Positions 23,468 through 30,360 of a DNA stretch of 58,141 nucleotides are shown here, piece after piece; position 1 is the stretch's first letter; the number at the start of each line of letters is the position of its first letter. The stretch covers positions 1 to 58,141 of the forward strand of contig JAVBUZ010000095.1 in the NCBI GenBank assembly GCA_031554725.1. Direction: 5' to 3'. The position numbers and the translations under genes were made by a program. The notes beneath the pieces were generated by a model that ran no database searches, was not told where the DNA came from, and saw only the letters and a program-made list of their open reading frames with translations. The DNA is from JAVBUZ01 sp031554725 (lineage in GTDB: Bacteria; Bacillota; Clostridia; Lachnospirales; Lachnospiraceae).

Positions 23468-25033
23468 TTATTTTACTCCTGTTAGTTTTTCGAGGTTAAA
23501 ATAAATATTTGTATTGTCATAATATCCTTCAAATAAACCGTCTCCATTGCCCATAGCAAAAACTGCTACTGGAAGACCTGTATGTGCATAAGACGAGAAA
23601 CTAATTCCAGACTTATTATTAAGAACATGTGTAAGTGTTACTGTAAGTGGATCATAGGTTCCATATAGCACATATTCTTCCTGTGTCATATCCTTTTGTC
23701 CTGCGGTTCCTATCTCCATGGTTCTTGTATAAGCTGTCTTTATCTTTCCTAATTCATACTCAGTAAGCACCAATTTGGAATCTGCATTTGTATTATTCGG
23801 TAAAAGTAAACCAAATAGCTCTTCTACATCTTTCATTACGGTTTCAAAGTCTGTTTTTTCTTCTTTATATTTTGTCACATAATCACTACTATATTTTGCG
23901 TAGGAAATCTTCTGCCCTTCAAGGTTCTGTAAAAAGGTATCATAATTTGTACCTGCATAACCGATGGTAAGTCCACCTGTCTCATGGTCACCCGTTACAA
24001 TAATTAAGGTTTCTTCTTTATGTTTATTGTAAAAAGCAATGGCCTTATCTACTGCGTCAGAAAGAGCCTTGGTATCACCGATACTAGACGCCGCATCATT
24101 TGCATGACATGCCCAGTCAATCTTACCGCCCTCTACCATCATGAAGAAGCCTGTTTCGTTATCTAATACTTCAATTCCTTTTTCAACATAATCCGCTAAA
24201 GTCCATTCATCCTTTGCTGAGTCTAAGCTATAACTCATTGCGTCTGCATCTGCTAGCACTTCTGAAATAACAATTGCCTTTCCATCACTACTTGTTAAAG
24301 CTTTTGCCTCTGCCTGAGTATTAACTACCTTATAGCCTGCCTTTTTTGCTACTTCATAAATATCTTCTTGATCTTTTTCTGCTCCTGTAGGTGCAAGCAA
24401 TGCTCCACCTGCAAAATAATCAAAATTACTATCTATCATTTCTAAGCCAATGTCATAGTAGCTATTTCTAGATGCTTGATGTGCATAGAATGCTGCTGGT
24501 GTTGCATGGTTTAGATTTACGCTAGTAATAACACCAATCTTGAAATTCTTTTGTGCTTTTAGTTTTTCAGTAATTGTTTCATATGCAATTGTTTTTGTTT
24601 CGTCCATGTTAATGGTTCCGCTGTATGTTTTGTAGCCAGTGGAAAGAGAGGTTGCTGTAGATGCCGAGTCAGGACAAAATGATGTGCTATCATACGTCTG
24701 TGCTGAACCTGCTACTGGGAAGCTCATAAAAGAAAGCTTTGACTCTGACCTTAAAGTACCATCTGCATCATCTGTAATTGCATTTAGGTAATAGGATGCT
24801 GACTGAATCTGTGGGTAGCTCATTCCATCTCCAATAAATAAGAAGATGTACTTTGCTTCTTTTGCCTGTACCGTTTCCTCTACTTTTGTTTCTGCCTGCA
24901 CTGTGCTTGTTTGTGATTGACTCTGCTCTGGCATGCTTGCCTTAGGGCTTTCACTACCGCATCCTGCTAATGTTGCCACACACACCGTTAGTGCACTTAA
25001 CAATGCTGCTAGTTTTTGATTTCTTTTTTTCAT
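23468..25033 (-). CDS. Alkaline phosphatase, lipoprotein
   Basis: 521 residues. A signal peptide ends with lipobox LAGC (Cys25), then a Ser/Gln/Thr-rich linker (28-58) to the catalytic domain. FIGDGMSYPQIQ (66-77) holds a metal-binding Asp69. PDSASTATSLSTGYKTYSG carries the nucleophile Ser123 in the PDSA motif. VTGDHETGGL and the C-terminal AHTGLPV supply the other zinc ligands. It hydrolyses phosphate monoesters outside the cell and is lipid-anchored. It is the first gene of the pair with YibE/F. A TTGTC/GACAA inverted repeat lies near 25060-25080, but no clear Pho box is recognised. Confidence 0.92.
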   Translation of the reverse strand: MKKRNQKLAALLSALTVCVATLAGCGSESPKASMPEQSQSQTSTVQAETKVEETVQAKEAKYIFLFIGDGMSYPQIQSASYYLNAITDDADGTLRSESKLSFMSFPVAGSAQTYDSTSFCPDSASTATSLSTGYKTYSGTINMDETKTIAYETITEKLKAQKNFKIGVITSVNLNHATPAAFYAHQASRNSYYDIGLEMIDSNFDYFAGGALLAPTGAEKDQEDIYEVAKKAGYKVVNTQAEAKALTSSDGKAIVISEVLADADAMSYSLDSAKDEWTLADYVEKGIEVLDNETGFFMMVEGGKIDWACHANDAASSIGDTKALSDAVDKAIAFYNKHKEETLIIVTGDHETGGLTIGYAGTNYDTFLQNLEGQKISYAKYSSDYVTKYKEEKTDFETVMKDVEELFGLLLPNNTNADSKLVLTEYELGKIKTAYTRTMEIGTAGQKDMTQEEYVLYGTYDPLTVTLTHVLNNKSGISFSSYAHTGLPVAVFAMGNGDGLFEGYYDNTNIYFNLEKLTGVK

Positions 25034-25141
25034 AATACTTATGTTCTCCTCTTCGATTGTCTATCTATTACATCTGACAACCCAATTCTAAAAGGAGAAT
25101 GTAAAATCCCAAACATAGTCCGCGTAATTTTTAAGTAAAAA

Positions 25142-25918
25142 TTAAATTATATTATTTAATCGGTAAAGCTTCTTTGCATTCTCATATGTGATTGCTTCCA
25201 CTTCTTCTGAGCTTAATCCCTTAATCAAAGCTATCTCTTTAGCAATATAAGGTAGGTAAAGGGAAGAGTTTCTTTTTCCTCTATTAGGTTCAGGAGCCAA
25301 ATATGGACAATCAGTTTCCAAAACTATCTTCTCTATAGGAATCATTTCTACCGCTTCTTTTAATTTCTTAGCATTCTTAAAGGTAATTACTCCACCAATA
25401 CCAATATAAAATCCCATATCTAAAAATATTTTTGCAGTCTCCTTCGTATAAGAAAAGCAATGAACCACACCACCCAGCTCCTTAGCCGCCTCTTCCTGCA
25501 TAATCTTAATGGTATCCGCTGCCGCATCTCTAGAGTGAATAATAACTGGTAGCTTAAGTTCCCTTGCCAATTGCAATTGTCTGCGAAACCATTTTTCCTG
25601 TATATCTCTAGCTGGCTCATCCCAATAATAATCAAGCCCTACTTCACCAATGGCAACACATTTTTCATGTTTACAAAGCACTTTTATTTGTTCAAATTTT
25701 TCTTCGTCCAAACATCCTGTCTCACTTGGGTGAATACCGATTGCTCCATAAAAATTGGGATACTTATTCATATACTCTACGGTTGTTATACAGGACTCAA
25801 GGCTAGCACCTACATTTACTACCTTTTCAATCCCCTGTTTCTGCAATCCTGTAATTAGTTCTTCTCTATCTTCATTAAAAGCAATATCATCATAATGAGC
25901 ATGGGTTTCAAATATCAT
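25142..25918 (-). CDS. tatD: TatD-family metal-dependent deoxyribonuclease
   Basis: 258 residues of the amidohydrolase-fold TatD family, normal in length. Metal ligands are visible: HAHYDD (His6, His8) at the N-terminus, GEVGLDYYW carrying Glu near 92, IHSRDA with His, VHCFSY with His, and LETDCPYLAP carrying the C-terminal Asp. The enzymes are 3'-5' DNA exonucleases or D-aminoacyl-tRNA-related hydrolases, cytoplasmic. GGAGATGATGAT precedes the ATG. It sits 82 bases downstream of the tRNA-Lys gene on the same strand, behind that gene's terminator. Confidence 0.9.
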   Translation of the reverse strand: MIFETHAHYDDIAFNEDREELITGLQKQGIEKVVNVGASLESCITTVEYMNKYPNFYGAIGIHPSETGCLDEEKFEQIKVLCKHEKCVAIGEVGLDYYWDEPARDIQEKWFRRQLQLARELKLPVIIHSRDAAADTIKIMQEEAAKELGGVVHCFSYTKETAKIFLDMGFYIGIGGVITFKNAKKLKEAVEMIPIEKIVLETDCPYLAPEPNRGKRNSSLYLPYIAKEIALIKGLSSEEVEAITYENAKKLYRLNNII

Positions 25919-25954
25919 ATCATCATCTCCAATTCAAAAAGTTCTTCAAAACAA

Positions 25955-25997
25955 AAGCACCGTCCCCAAGGCTCCTATGTCCTTAAAAACAGTGCTT
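25955..25997 (-). terminator. Intrinsic terminator of tRNA-Lys
   Basis: A 9-bp stem AAGCACTGT / ACGGTGCTT (one T-G wobble) closes a loop that contains a second small stem AAGG/CCTT. On the minus strand it is followed by TTGTTTTG. It lies 3 bases after the 3' end of the tRNA. Confidence 0.8.
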
Positions 25998-26000
25998 ACA

Positions 26001-26073
26001 TGCGTCTTCAGGGGCTCGAACCCTGGACACCCTGATTAAGAGTCAGGTGCTCTACCAACTGAGCTAAAGGCGC
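26001..26073 (-). tRNA. tRNA-Lys(CTT)
   Basis: A complete 73-nt cloverleaf on the minus strand. The anticodon stem CCTGA/TCAGG holds a loop CTCTTAA, so the anticodon is CTT (lysine, codon AAG). The T stem CAGGG/CCCTG and D arm GCTC..GAGC are regular, and the discriminator base is A. The acceptor stem has one mismatch, C4 against A69 (26070 with 26005). The 3' CCA is not encoded. A good TTGCAA-17-TATAAT promoter lies upstream and a terminator downstream. Confidence 0.97.
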
Positions 26074-26107
26074 TTATATATAAAACGTTTTTTACAACGC
26101 AAGAGTT

Positions 26108-26136
26108 ATTATATTATAATGTTCTTCTCTTTGCAA
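26108..26136 (-). promoter_or_regulatory. Promoter of tRNA-Lys
   Basis: TTGCAA (26131-26136) and TATAAT (26108-26113), 17 bases apart, with a second overlapping TATAAT at 26113-26118. They point at the tRNA, which begins 35 bases further on. The Fur-like gene ends just upstream at 26176. Confidence 0.75.
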
Positions 26137-26175
26137 GCCTTTTTCCAAAAAAAATTACATTTTGCCCCTTTATTT

Positions 26176-26598
26176 CTAATCTTTTTCTTTACACCCCTGA
26201 CAATATCCATAAATCTCCAGTTTATGCCCTGTAATTGTGAAGCCCATATTCTCTTCTTCTAGATGAATATGGTTCATCGGACAGGCATGAAGAGGAATCC
26301 TTTTTCTACATCCCAAGCACAATGCATAATGAGTATGCTCTTCCTTAATCTTTTCATATACTACGGTACTATTATCCATCCAAGTGCTTTTTGCTACTAT
26401 TAACTTCTCTTCAAATGCTGCAAGGATTCTATAAATGGTGGATAATGCGTAGCCTTCCTCATTTCCATCCTTTTGGATGTTGTTATATATTTGCACTGCA
26501 CTTAATGGCTCTTTCGCATCTGACAAAACGCGATATACATCTTTCCTTTGTTTTGTCCATTTTACCCCTTCTGGGTATTTTAAATCCACTTTTCCCAT
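26176..26598 (-). CDS. Fur-family metal-dependent repressor
   Basis: 140 residues. The winged helix contains WTKQRKDVYRVLSDAKEPLSAVQIYNNI and STIYRILAAFEEKLIV. The dimerisation half has HTHYALCLGCRKRIPL with Cys-x-x-Cys and ends with the second structural zinc pair CQGC, plus GFTITGHKLEIYGYC. It is more like Zur / Mn-type regulators than iron Fur in lacking a long His-rich tail, but the metal cannot be fixed by eye. It follows the metal permease by 41 bases on the same strand and probably controls it through the palindrome at 27516-27534. Confidence 0.87.
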   Translation of the reverse strand: MGKVDLKYPEGVKWTKQRKDVYRVLSDAKEPLSAVQIYNNIQKDGNEEGYALSTIYRILAAFEEKLIVAKSTWMDNSTVVYEKIKEEHTHYALCLGCRKRIPLHACPMNHIHLEEENMGFTITGHKLEIYGYCQGCKEKD

Positions 26599-26639
26599 GT
26601 AAAATATGCTCCTCCCATCATGTTTACATAACTTTTTAC

Positions 26640-27494
26640 CTAGGCTGTTATCTGTAGTAGGTCTATAATTATTCCAGACAAAACACCTATGATATAAAGT
26701 ATGCCCACAATTTTAATATCCTCACGCCTATCTGTGCTAGAACGAAAAAGCACTAAAACACCGATACCTGCACCTACTAAAAGCCCCGACATCATGGCAC
26801 CAAAGCTCATGGCACCCTCTAAATATAGCTCTGTGATTACAACGGAGGCTGCACAGTTAGGGATTAAACCTACAATACCTGCAAGCATTTCTCCAATAAT
26901 TGGCTTATTTAATATTAAGTTGGCAAGTACCTCTTCGCCTGTAAAAAAAAGAATAAAGTTCAGCGCAAAGGATACTAAAAGAAGAAATAAGGTAATCTGG
27001 CCTGTATGTCTAACCGCCGAGCGCCATATTCCTTTTTCTTCCGAGCAGTGGCAGTGGTCATGCTCACACATCTCATGAATATGGTCATGCTCATCTACTT
27101 TTTTAGGTAATAATAGGTCAAGCAAAACACCTGCCACCACACCGATAATAACCTTTAATCCTAATATTTTTAAAATTACTGTTACTTCTACAGACTCAGA
27201 AATCAAAATAGGAAGCATCTCATCGGAGGTTGATAAATAGATGGCAATTAAGGTTCCCATGGTAATTACTCGTCCCGCGTATAAATTAGAAGCGGCAGCG
27301 GAAAATCCACATTGTGGAACTACACCAAGCAGGCCGCCAATTACAGGACCGAACTTACCGCTCTTCTTTACCAAACGCTGAGCCTTATCACCTGCACGAT
27401 GCTCTAAGTATTCCATTACCAAATAAGTTAAAAACAAAAATGGTAGTAGCTTGGCTGTATCTATTAAGGTTTCTAAAATAACATCAATCATCAT
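26640..27494 (-). CDS. Putative manganese/metal permease (ArsP_2-like)
   Basis: 284 residues with 8-9 hydrophobic segments in two similar halves: VVPQCGFSAAASNLYAGRVIT (about 58-78) is mirrored by LIPNCAASVVITELYLEGAMS near 213-233. Each half has a Pro-x-Cys metal-gate-type motif. The central loop near 133-150 is rich in ligands (DEHDHIHEMCEHDHCHC). This matches the family annotated as putative manganese transporter. Co-transcription with a Fur-family repressor supports a metal export role. Which divalent metal it carries is inferred, not shown. Confidence 0.82.
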   Translation of the reverse strand: MMIDVILETLIDTAKLLPFLFLTYLVMEYLEHRAGDKAQRLVKKSGKFGPVIGGLLGVVPQCGFSAAASNLYAGRVITMGTLIAIYLSTSDEMLPILISESVEVTVILKILGLKVIIGVVAGVLLDLLLPKKVDEHDHIHEMCEHDHCHCSEEKGIWRSAVRHTGQITLFLLLVSFALNFILFFTGEEVLANLILNKPIIGEMLAGIVGLIPNCAASVVITELYLEGAMSFGAMMSGLLVGAGIGVLVLFRSSTDRREDIKIVGILYIIGVLSGIIIDLLQITA

Positions 27495-27515
27495 AATTCC
27501 TCACGTTCTTCAATT

Positions 27516-27569
27516 GCAAATGCAAAGCATTCGCATCTAGAACTATATCACACTTTTCCCGCTTGTCAA
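27516..27569 (-). promoter_or_regulatory. Promoter and candidate Fur-family operator for the metal permease operon
   Basis: TTGACA (27564-27569), 16 bases, TATAGT (27542-27547) on the minus strand. Directly downstream lies GCGAATGC-TTT-GCATTTGC (27534-27516), an inverted repeat matching at 7 of 8 positions. It overlaps the start of transcription, as expected for a repressor site. Confidence 0.6.
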
Positions 27570-27605
27570 TATTTTTATGAAATCTATGATGAAAAAAATT
27601 ATCAA

Positions 27606-28649
27606 TTAGTTAAAAGGATTTCTTTCTATGCTTAATGATTTGCCAAGGGCATTCTTTATAATAGGATATAGAGTCTCTGACATACGCATAAATCCCAGTG
27701 CATTTGGATGACAACCATCGATGGTGCATTCCGCTCTTCCTACGGAGCCAAAAAACTGCCCTCCATCCACAAAATAAACATTTTGATCTCCTGCCTCCTT
27801 GGCTTTACGGTAGGTTTCATAAACCGCATCTCTTAGTTCTCCGATTTCCTTTGTGTAAGGATCTGTATCTGGTCTGGACATCATAACCACTGGAAGCGCA
27901 GGATGAGCATCACGAATAATTTGAAAAAATCTTCTATGAGTTGCTTTTAAATGCTCTACACTAGGGGTATTGTGATCATAATCATACACAAAAACGCTCA
28001 TCTTTTGATGACTTGCAATAAAATTGGCAAATTCCTCTTCTCCCTTAGCATTTCCTGAAAAACCATAGTTTTTGTAATCTGCATCCAACCAACGAGACAC
28101 CACACTGGTATAGGCATTTCCAACCCTAGAGCAGCAACCACCTTCCGTAATAGAAGAGCCATAAAATACAATTGGGTCTGATATTACATATTCTGGAGAT
28201 GCCTGGATTGTTGCCGTATCTTCAATTCCTATTTCCATTTGTGATAAATGGTCATTTCTGGGGAGATTTATCGTTACTATATCCATTTTTCCTGGAGCTG
28301 CAAAGGTTTTCTCGACAAATACCTCCTCTAAGCTATGATCTCCTGGCGCAATATACCCTGCAAATATGGAGCTTTGTCCTCTTCCATAATATACATCTGC
28401 TCCTGCAGAACCCGCCGTAGGAAAGTTTATGTCCTCCCCTACCTGTTTTAAGGTCATACGTATCGTGATACTTGACGAATCTGTGCAAAAGCGCACGCGT
28501 CCTCCTGTCGTTCTCTTACCTAAGTATTCTAACTGGGGCATTCTTTCTATCATTTCCGCTGGTAGCTTCCAAAATTTTTTTTCTTCTTTATTAACTACTG
28601 CCAAACCATATATTTTAATTGGTTTTTCTGTAATATCAAAAAATTTCAT
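27606..28649 (-). CDS. SGNH-type GDSL esterase with N-terminal jelly-roll domain
   Basis: 347 residues. The N-terminal ~140 residues form a beta-rich domain (RVRFCTDSSSITIRMTL and a C-terminal strand) typical of the SGNH_hydro_N partner. The catalytic domain has FYGSSITEG (Ser near 165 in GSS), the glycine and asparagine oxyanion blocks near 198 and 225, YDHNTPSVE, and DGCHPNALG with the Asp-x-x-His dyad near 313-316. It probably removes acetyl groups from carbohydrates. There is no signal peptide, so it may be cytoplasmic. It is isolated between the metal operon and tRNA-Pro. Confidence 0.88.
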   Translation of the reverse strand: MKFFDITEKPIKIYGLAVVNKEEKKFWKLPAEMIERMPQLEYLGKRTTGGRVRFCTDSSSITIRMTLKQVGEDINFPTAGSAGADVYYGRGQSSIFAGYIAPGDHSLEEVFVEKTFAAPGKMDIVTINLPRNDHLSQMEIGIEDTATIQASPEYVISDPIVFYGSSITEGGCCSRVGNAYTSVVSRWLDADYKNYGFSGNAKGEEEFANFIASHQKMSVFVYDYDHNTPSVEHLKATHRRFFQIIRDAHPALPVVMMSRPDTDPYTKEIGELRDAVYETYRKAKEAGDQNVYFVDGGQFFGSVGRAECTIDGCHPNALGFMRMSETLYPIIKNALGKSLSIERNPFN

Positions 28650-28768
28650 TCTATTTTCTCCATTTCTTTACCACATAACTTGCATTTTACGCATACTATA
28701 TTGTACCCCTCTTTATATGAAGAAACTACCCTCATTTTTTTATCATAAATACCGTCAAAGTACCTGTC

Positions 28769-28797
28769 TTGACAAGGTATTTTCGTAGGTGTATGAT
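28769..28797 (+). promoter_or_regulatory. Promoter of tRNA-Pro
   Basis: TTGACA (28769-28774) and TATGAT (28792-28797), 17 bases apart, end 16 bases before the tRNA. Confidence 0.9.
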
Positions 28798-28813
28798 GTT
28801 TTATATTGTATTT

Positions 28814-28887
<74 letters not shown>

Positions 28888-28915
28888 CTTATTTTCATAA
28901 ATTAAGGAGATATAC

Positions 28916-29953
28916 ATGCGCATTTTATCCCCAAAAACTTTTATAAAGCCTGGTATTGTAGTCATTGCAATTTTGCTTTTTTTAGCTATTTGTATGACTT
29001 TCTTTTTATATTGGAAGCCTTCTTCCACTGCAGAAGATACCTTACCAATTCCTCCAGCCTCTGCTGTTCCTACTATTTCCACTACTGCTGTAACTCCCAA
29101 GAATCCTACAAACCCTCATTCCACTTTATCTGTTCCTACACAAATCACCAAAATTGATGGTTTATATTTCATTGTGGACTGCTATCATAACACCGTTATT
29201 TACAACGACAATTTGCAAGATCCTTTAAATCAATGGTCCGTACTCACTGATGAAATAAATAGGGGGCACACTATTGCCGGTGGCAAGGGCACATATCTTA
29301 TAGATGACACCGAAAATAATCGAGTTTTACTTTATCAAAAAGATGAAAACTCTTTTGATAAGGTACAGGAGATAGAAAACATTGGAATTAGGCCACATTA
29401 TTCCCTCTACAATAACAAGTTAAAAACCTTTTATGTTTGGAGCTCTATGACCGGAGAGCTTTACTTCCTAAAACAAGATAGCCATTCTAACTCTTTTTAT
29501 ATTTCTGATATTAAGCAGATAGAAAAATTAGTAGACGTGTATGTACGTACTATTACGATTATCGATGACGATATTTATTTTGTTTCGGGAAACTCTAGTA
29601 TTATTCGTGCTAGCTTAGATACTTTTGAAATATTAGAAGAATACTATGTTCCTCCTGAATTAGCTGGTATGGTGCAGCTAGAAAAAATACAGGATTATTT
29701 TTATATTACTGTTTCCACAGATGTAAACGGTAATACCGATTACGCCACCATTGTAAGAGCTAACGATTTACATTGCCTTGTGGATTATGAGTATGAAGAT
29801 ATTTTTGAATACTTTGACGAGCAAGGTACACCTTATTACCTAGGTCAAATGGATGAGCATTGGTATCTTACTGCCCATCGCTATGATGGTGTCGGCATAT
29901 GGCAGTTTGATATTATTAATAATGAGATTGAAAATGTGATTCTTATTTACTAA
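28916..29953 (+). CDS. Membrane-anchored extracytoplasmic protein, probably beta-propeller
   Basis: 345 residues with one TM segment (about 13-33), a Thr/Pro/Ser-rich linker (about 35-76), then a domain with repeated short strands (DGLYFIVDCYHNTVIYNDN, GKGTYLIDDTENNRVLLYQK, DDDIYFVSGNSSIIRASL). The repeats suggest an NHL-like beta-propeller with about five or six blades. No catalytic residues are apparent. GGAGATATAC precedes the ATG. It may be read from the tRNA-Pro promoter. No family was recognised; secretion and a binding role are inferred. Confidence 0.65.
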   Translation: MRILSPKTFIKPGIVVIAILLFLAICMTFFLYWKPSSTAEDTLPIPPASAVPTISTTAVTPKNPTNPHSTLSVPTQITKIDGLYFIVDCYHNTVIYNDNLQDPLNQWSVLTDEINRGHTIAGGKGTYLIDDTENNRVLLYQKDENSFDKVQEIENIGIRPHYSLYNNKLKTFYVWSSMTGELYFLKQDSHSNSFYISDIKQIEKLVDVYVRTITIIDDDIYFVSGNSSIIRASLDTFEILEEYYVPPELAGMVQLEKIQDYFYITVSTDVNGNTDYATIVRANDLHCLVDYEYEDIFEYFDEQGTPYYLGQMDEHWYLTAHRYDGVGIWQFDIINNEIENVILIY

Positions 29954-29991
29954 AGATAAAATAAATCAATTAAATTGATTAAATTCACTCC

Positions 29992-30020
29992 TTGCCACCA
30001 CAAAAATGCTGTGTTACTAT
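29992..30020 (+). promoter_or_regulatory. Promoter of the leucine T-box transcript
   Basis: TTGCCA (29992-29997) and TACTAT (30015-30020), 17 bases apart, with the T-box RNA beginning a few bases later. An AATCAATT/AATTGATT palindrome at 29964-29980 upstream may end the preceding gene. Confidence 0.65.
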
Positions 30021-30039
30021 TTATAAAACTAAATAACCC

Positions 30040-30335
30040 AAAAGCAATGAAGAGGAATAGTAATGCTTTGTCGGAAATCAGAGAACTGCCGGATGGTGCG
30101 AGGCAGTCAAAAACAAATCACGAACTCGCCTCCAAGCTGCCGGCTGAAGGTCAAAAGTGATAAAGCGCTTTGGATTGTGTAGGTTTGGACGGATTACTCC
30201 CACCGTATAAAGGGAAAGGCATGATTGTGCTGACAAGAGCATGGTGCTTGGCATCATGAAGTAGAGTGGTACCGCGTAAATGATTTTTGCGTCTCTATAA
30301 AAATGTTTCATAGACATTTTTATGGAGATTTTTTT
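30040..30335 (+). promoter_or_regulatory. T-box leader, leucine specifier
   Basis: A T-box riboregulator ahead of the 2-isopropylmalate synthase gene. Seen in order: the lower stem I GAAGAGGAATAGTAATGC, AGAGAACTGCC and its distal stem ACTGCC/GGCAGT, and a specifier loop GAACTCGCC with CTC at 30125-30127 (a leucine codon). The universal AGAGTGGTACCGCG follows at 30263-30276, its antiterminator partner GCGTCTCT at 30289-30296, and a competing terminator stem with a U7 run at 30292-30335. Uncharged tRNA-Leu would bind the TGG bulge and stabilise the antiterminator, so the downstream gene is expected to rise on leucine starvation. Confidence 0.93.
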
Positions 30336-30360
30336 ATTTTATAGAAAAGAGGAGAACGAT

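Noticed and set aside
29975..30160. A plus-strand open frame inside the T-box region
   Set aside because: It lies wholly within the T-box stem I, has no ribosome site, and the conserved T-box elements explain the sequence.
30322..30360. The 13 codons upstream of the leuA-araC ATG as part of the protein
   Set aside because: They overlap the T-box terminator and U run, and the ATG at 30361 has a proper ribosome site and starts the family sequence.
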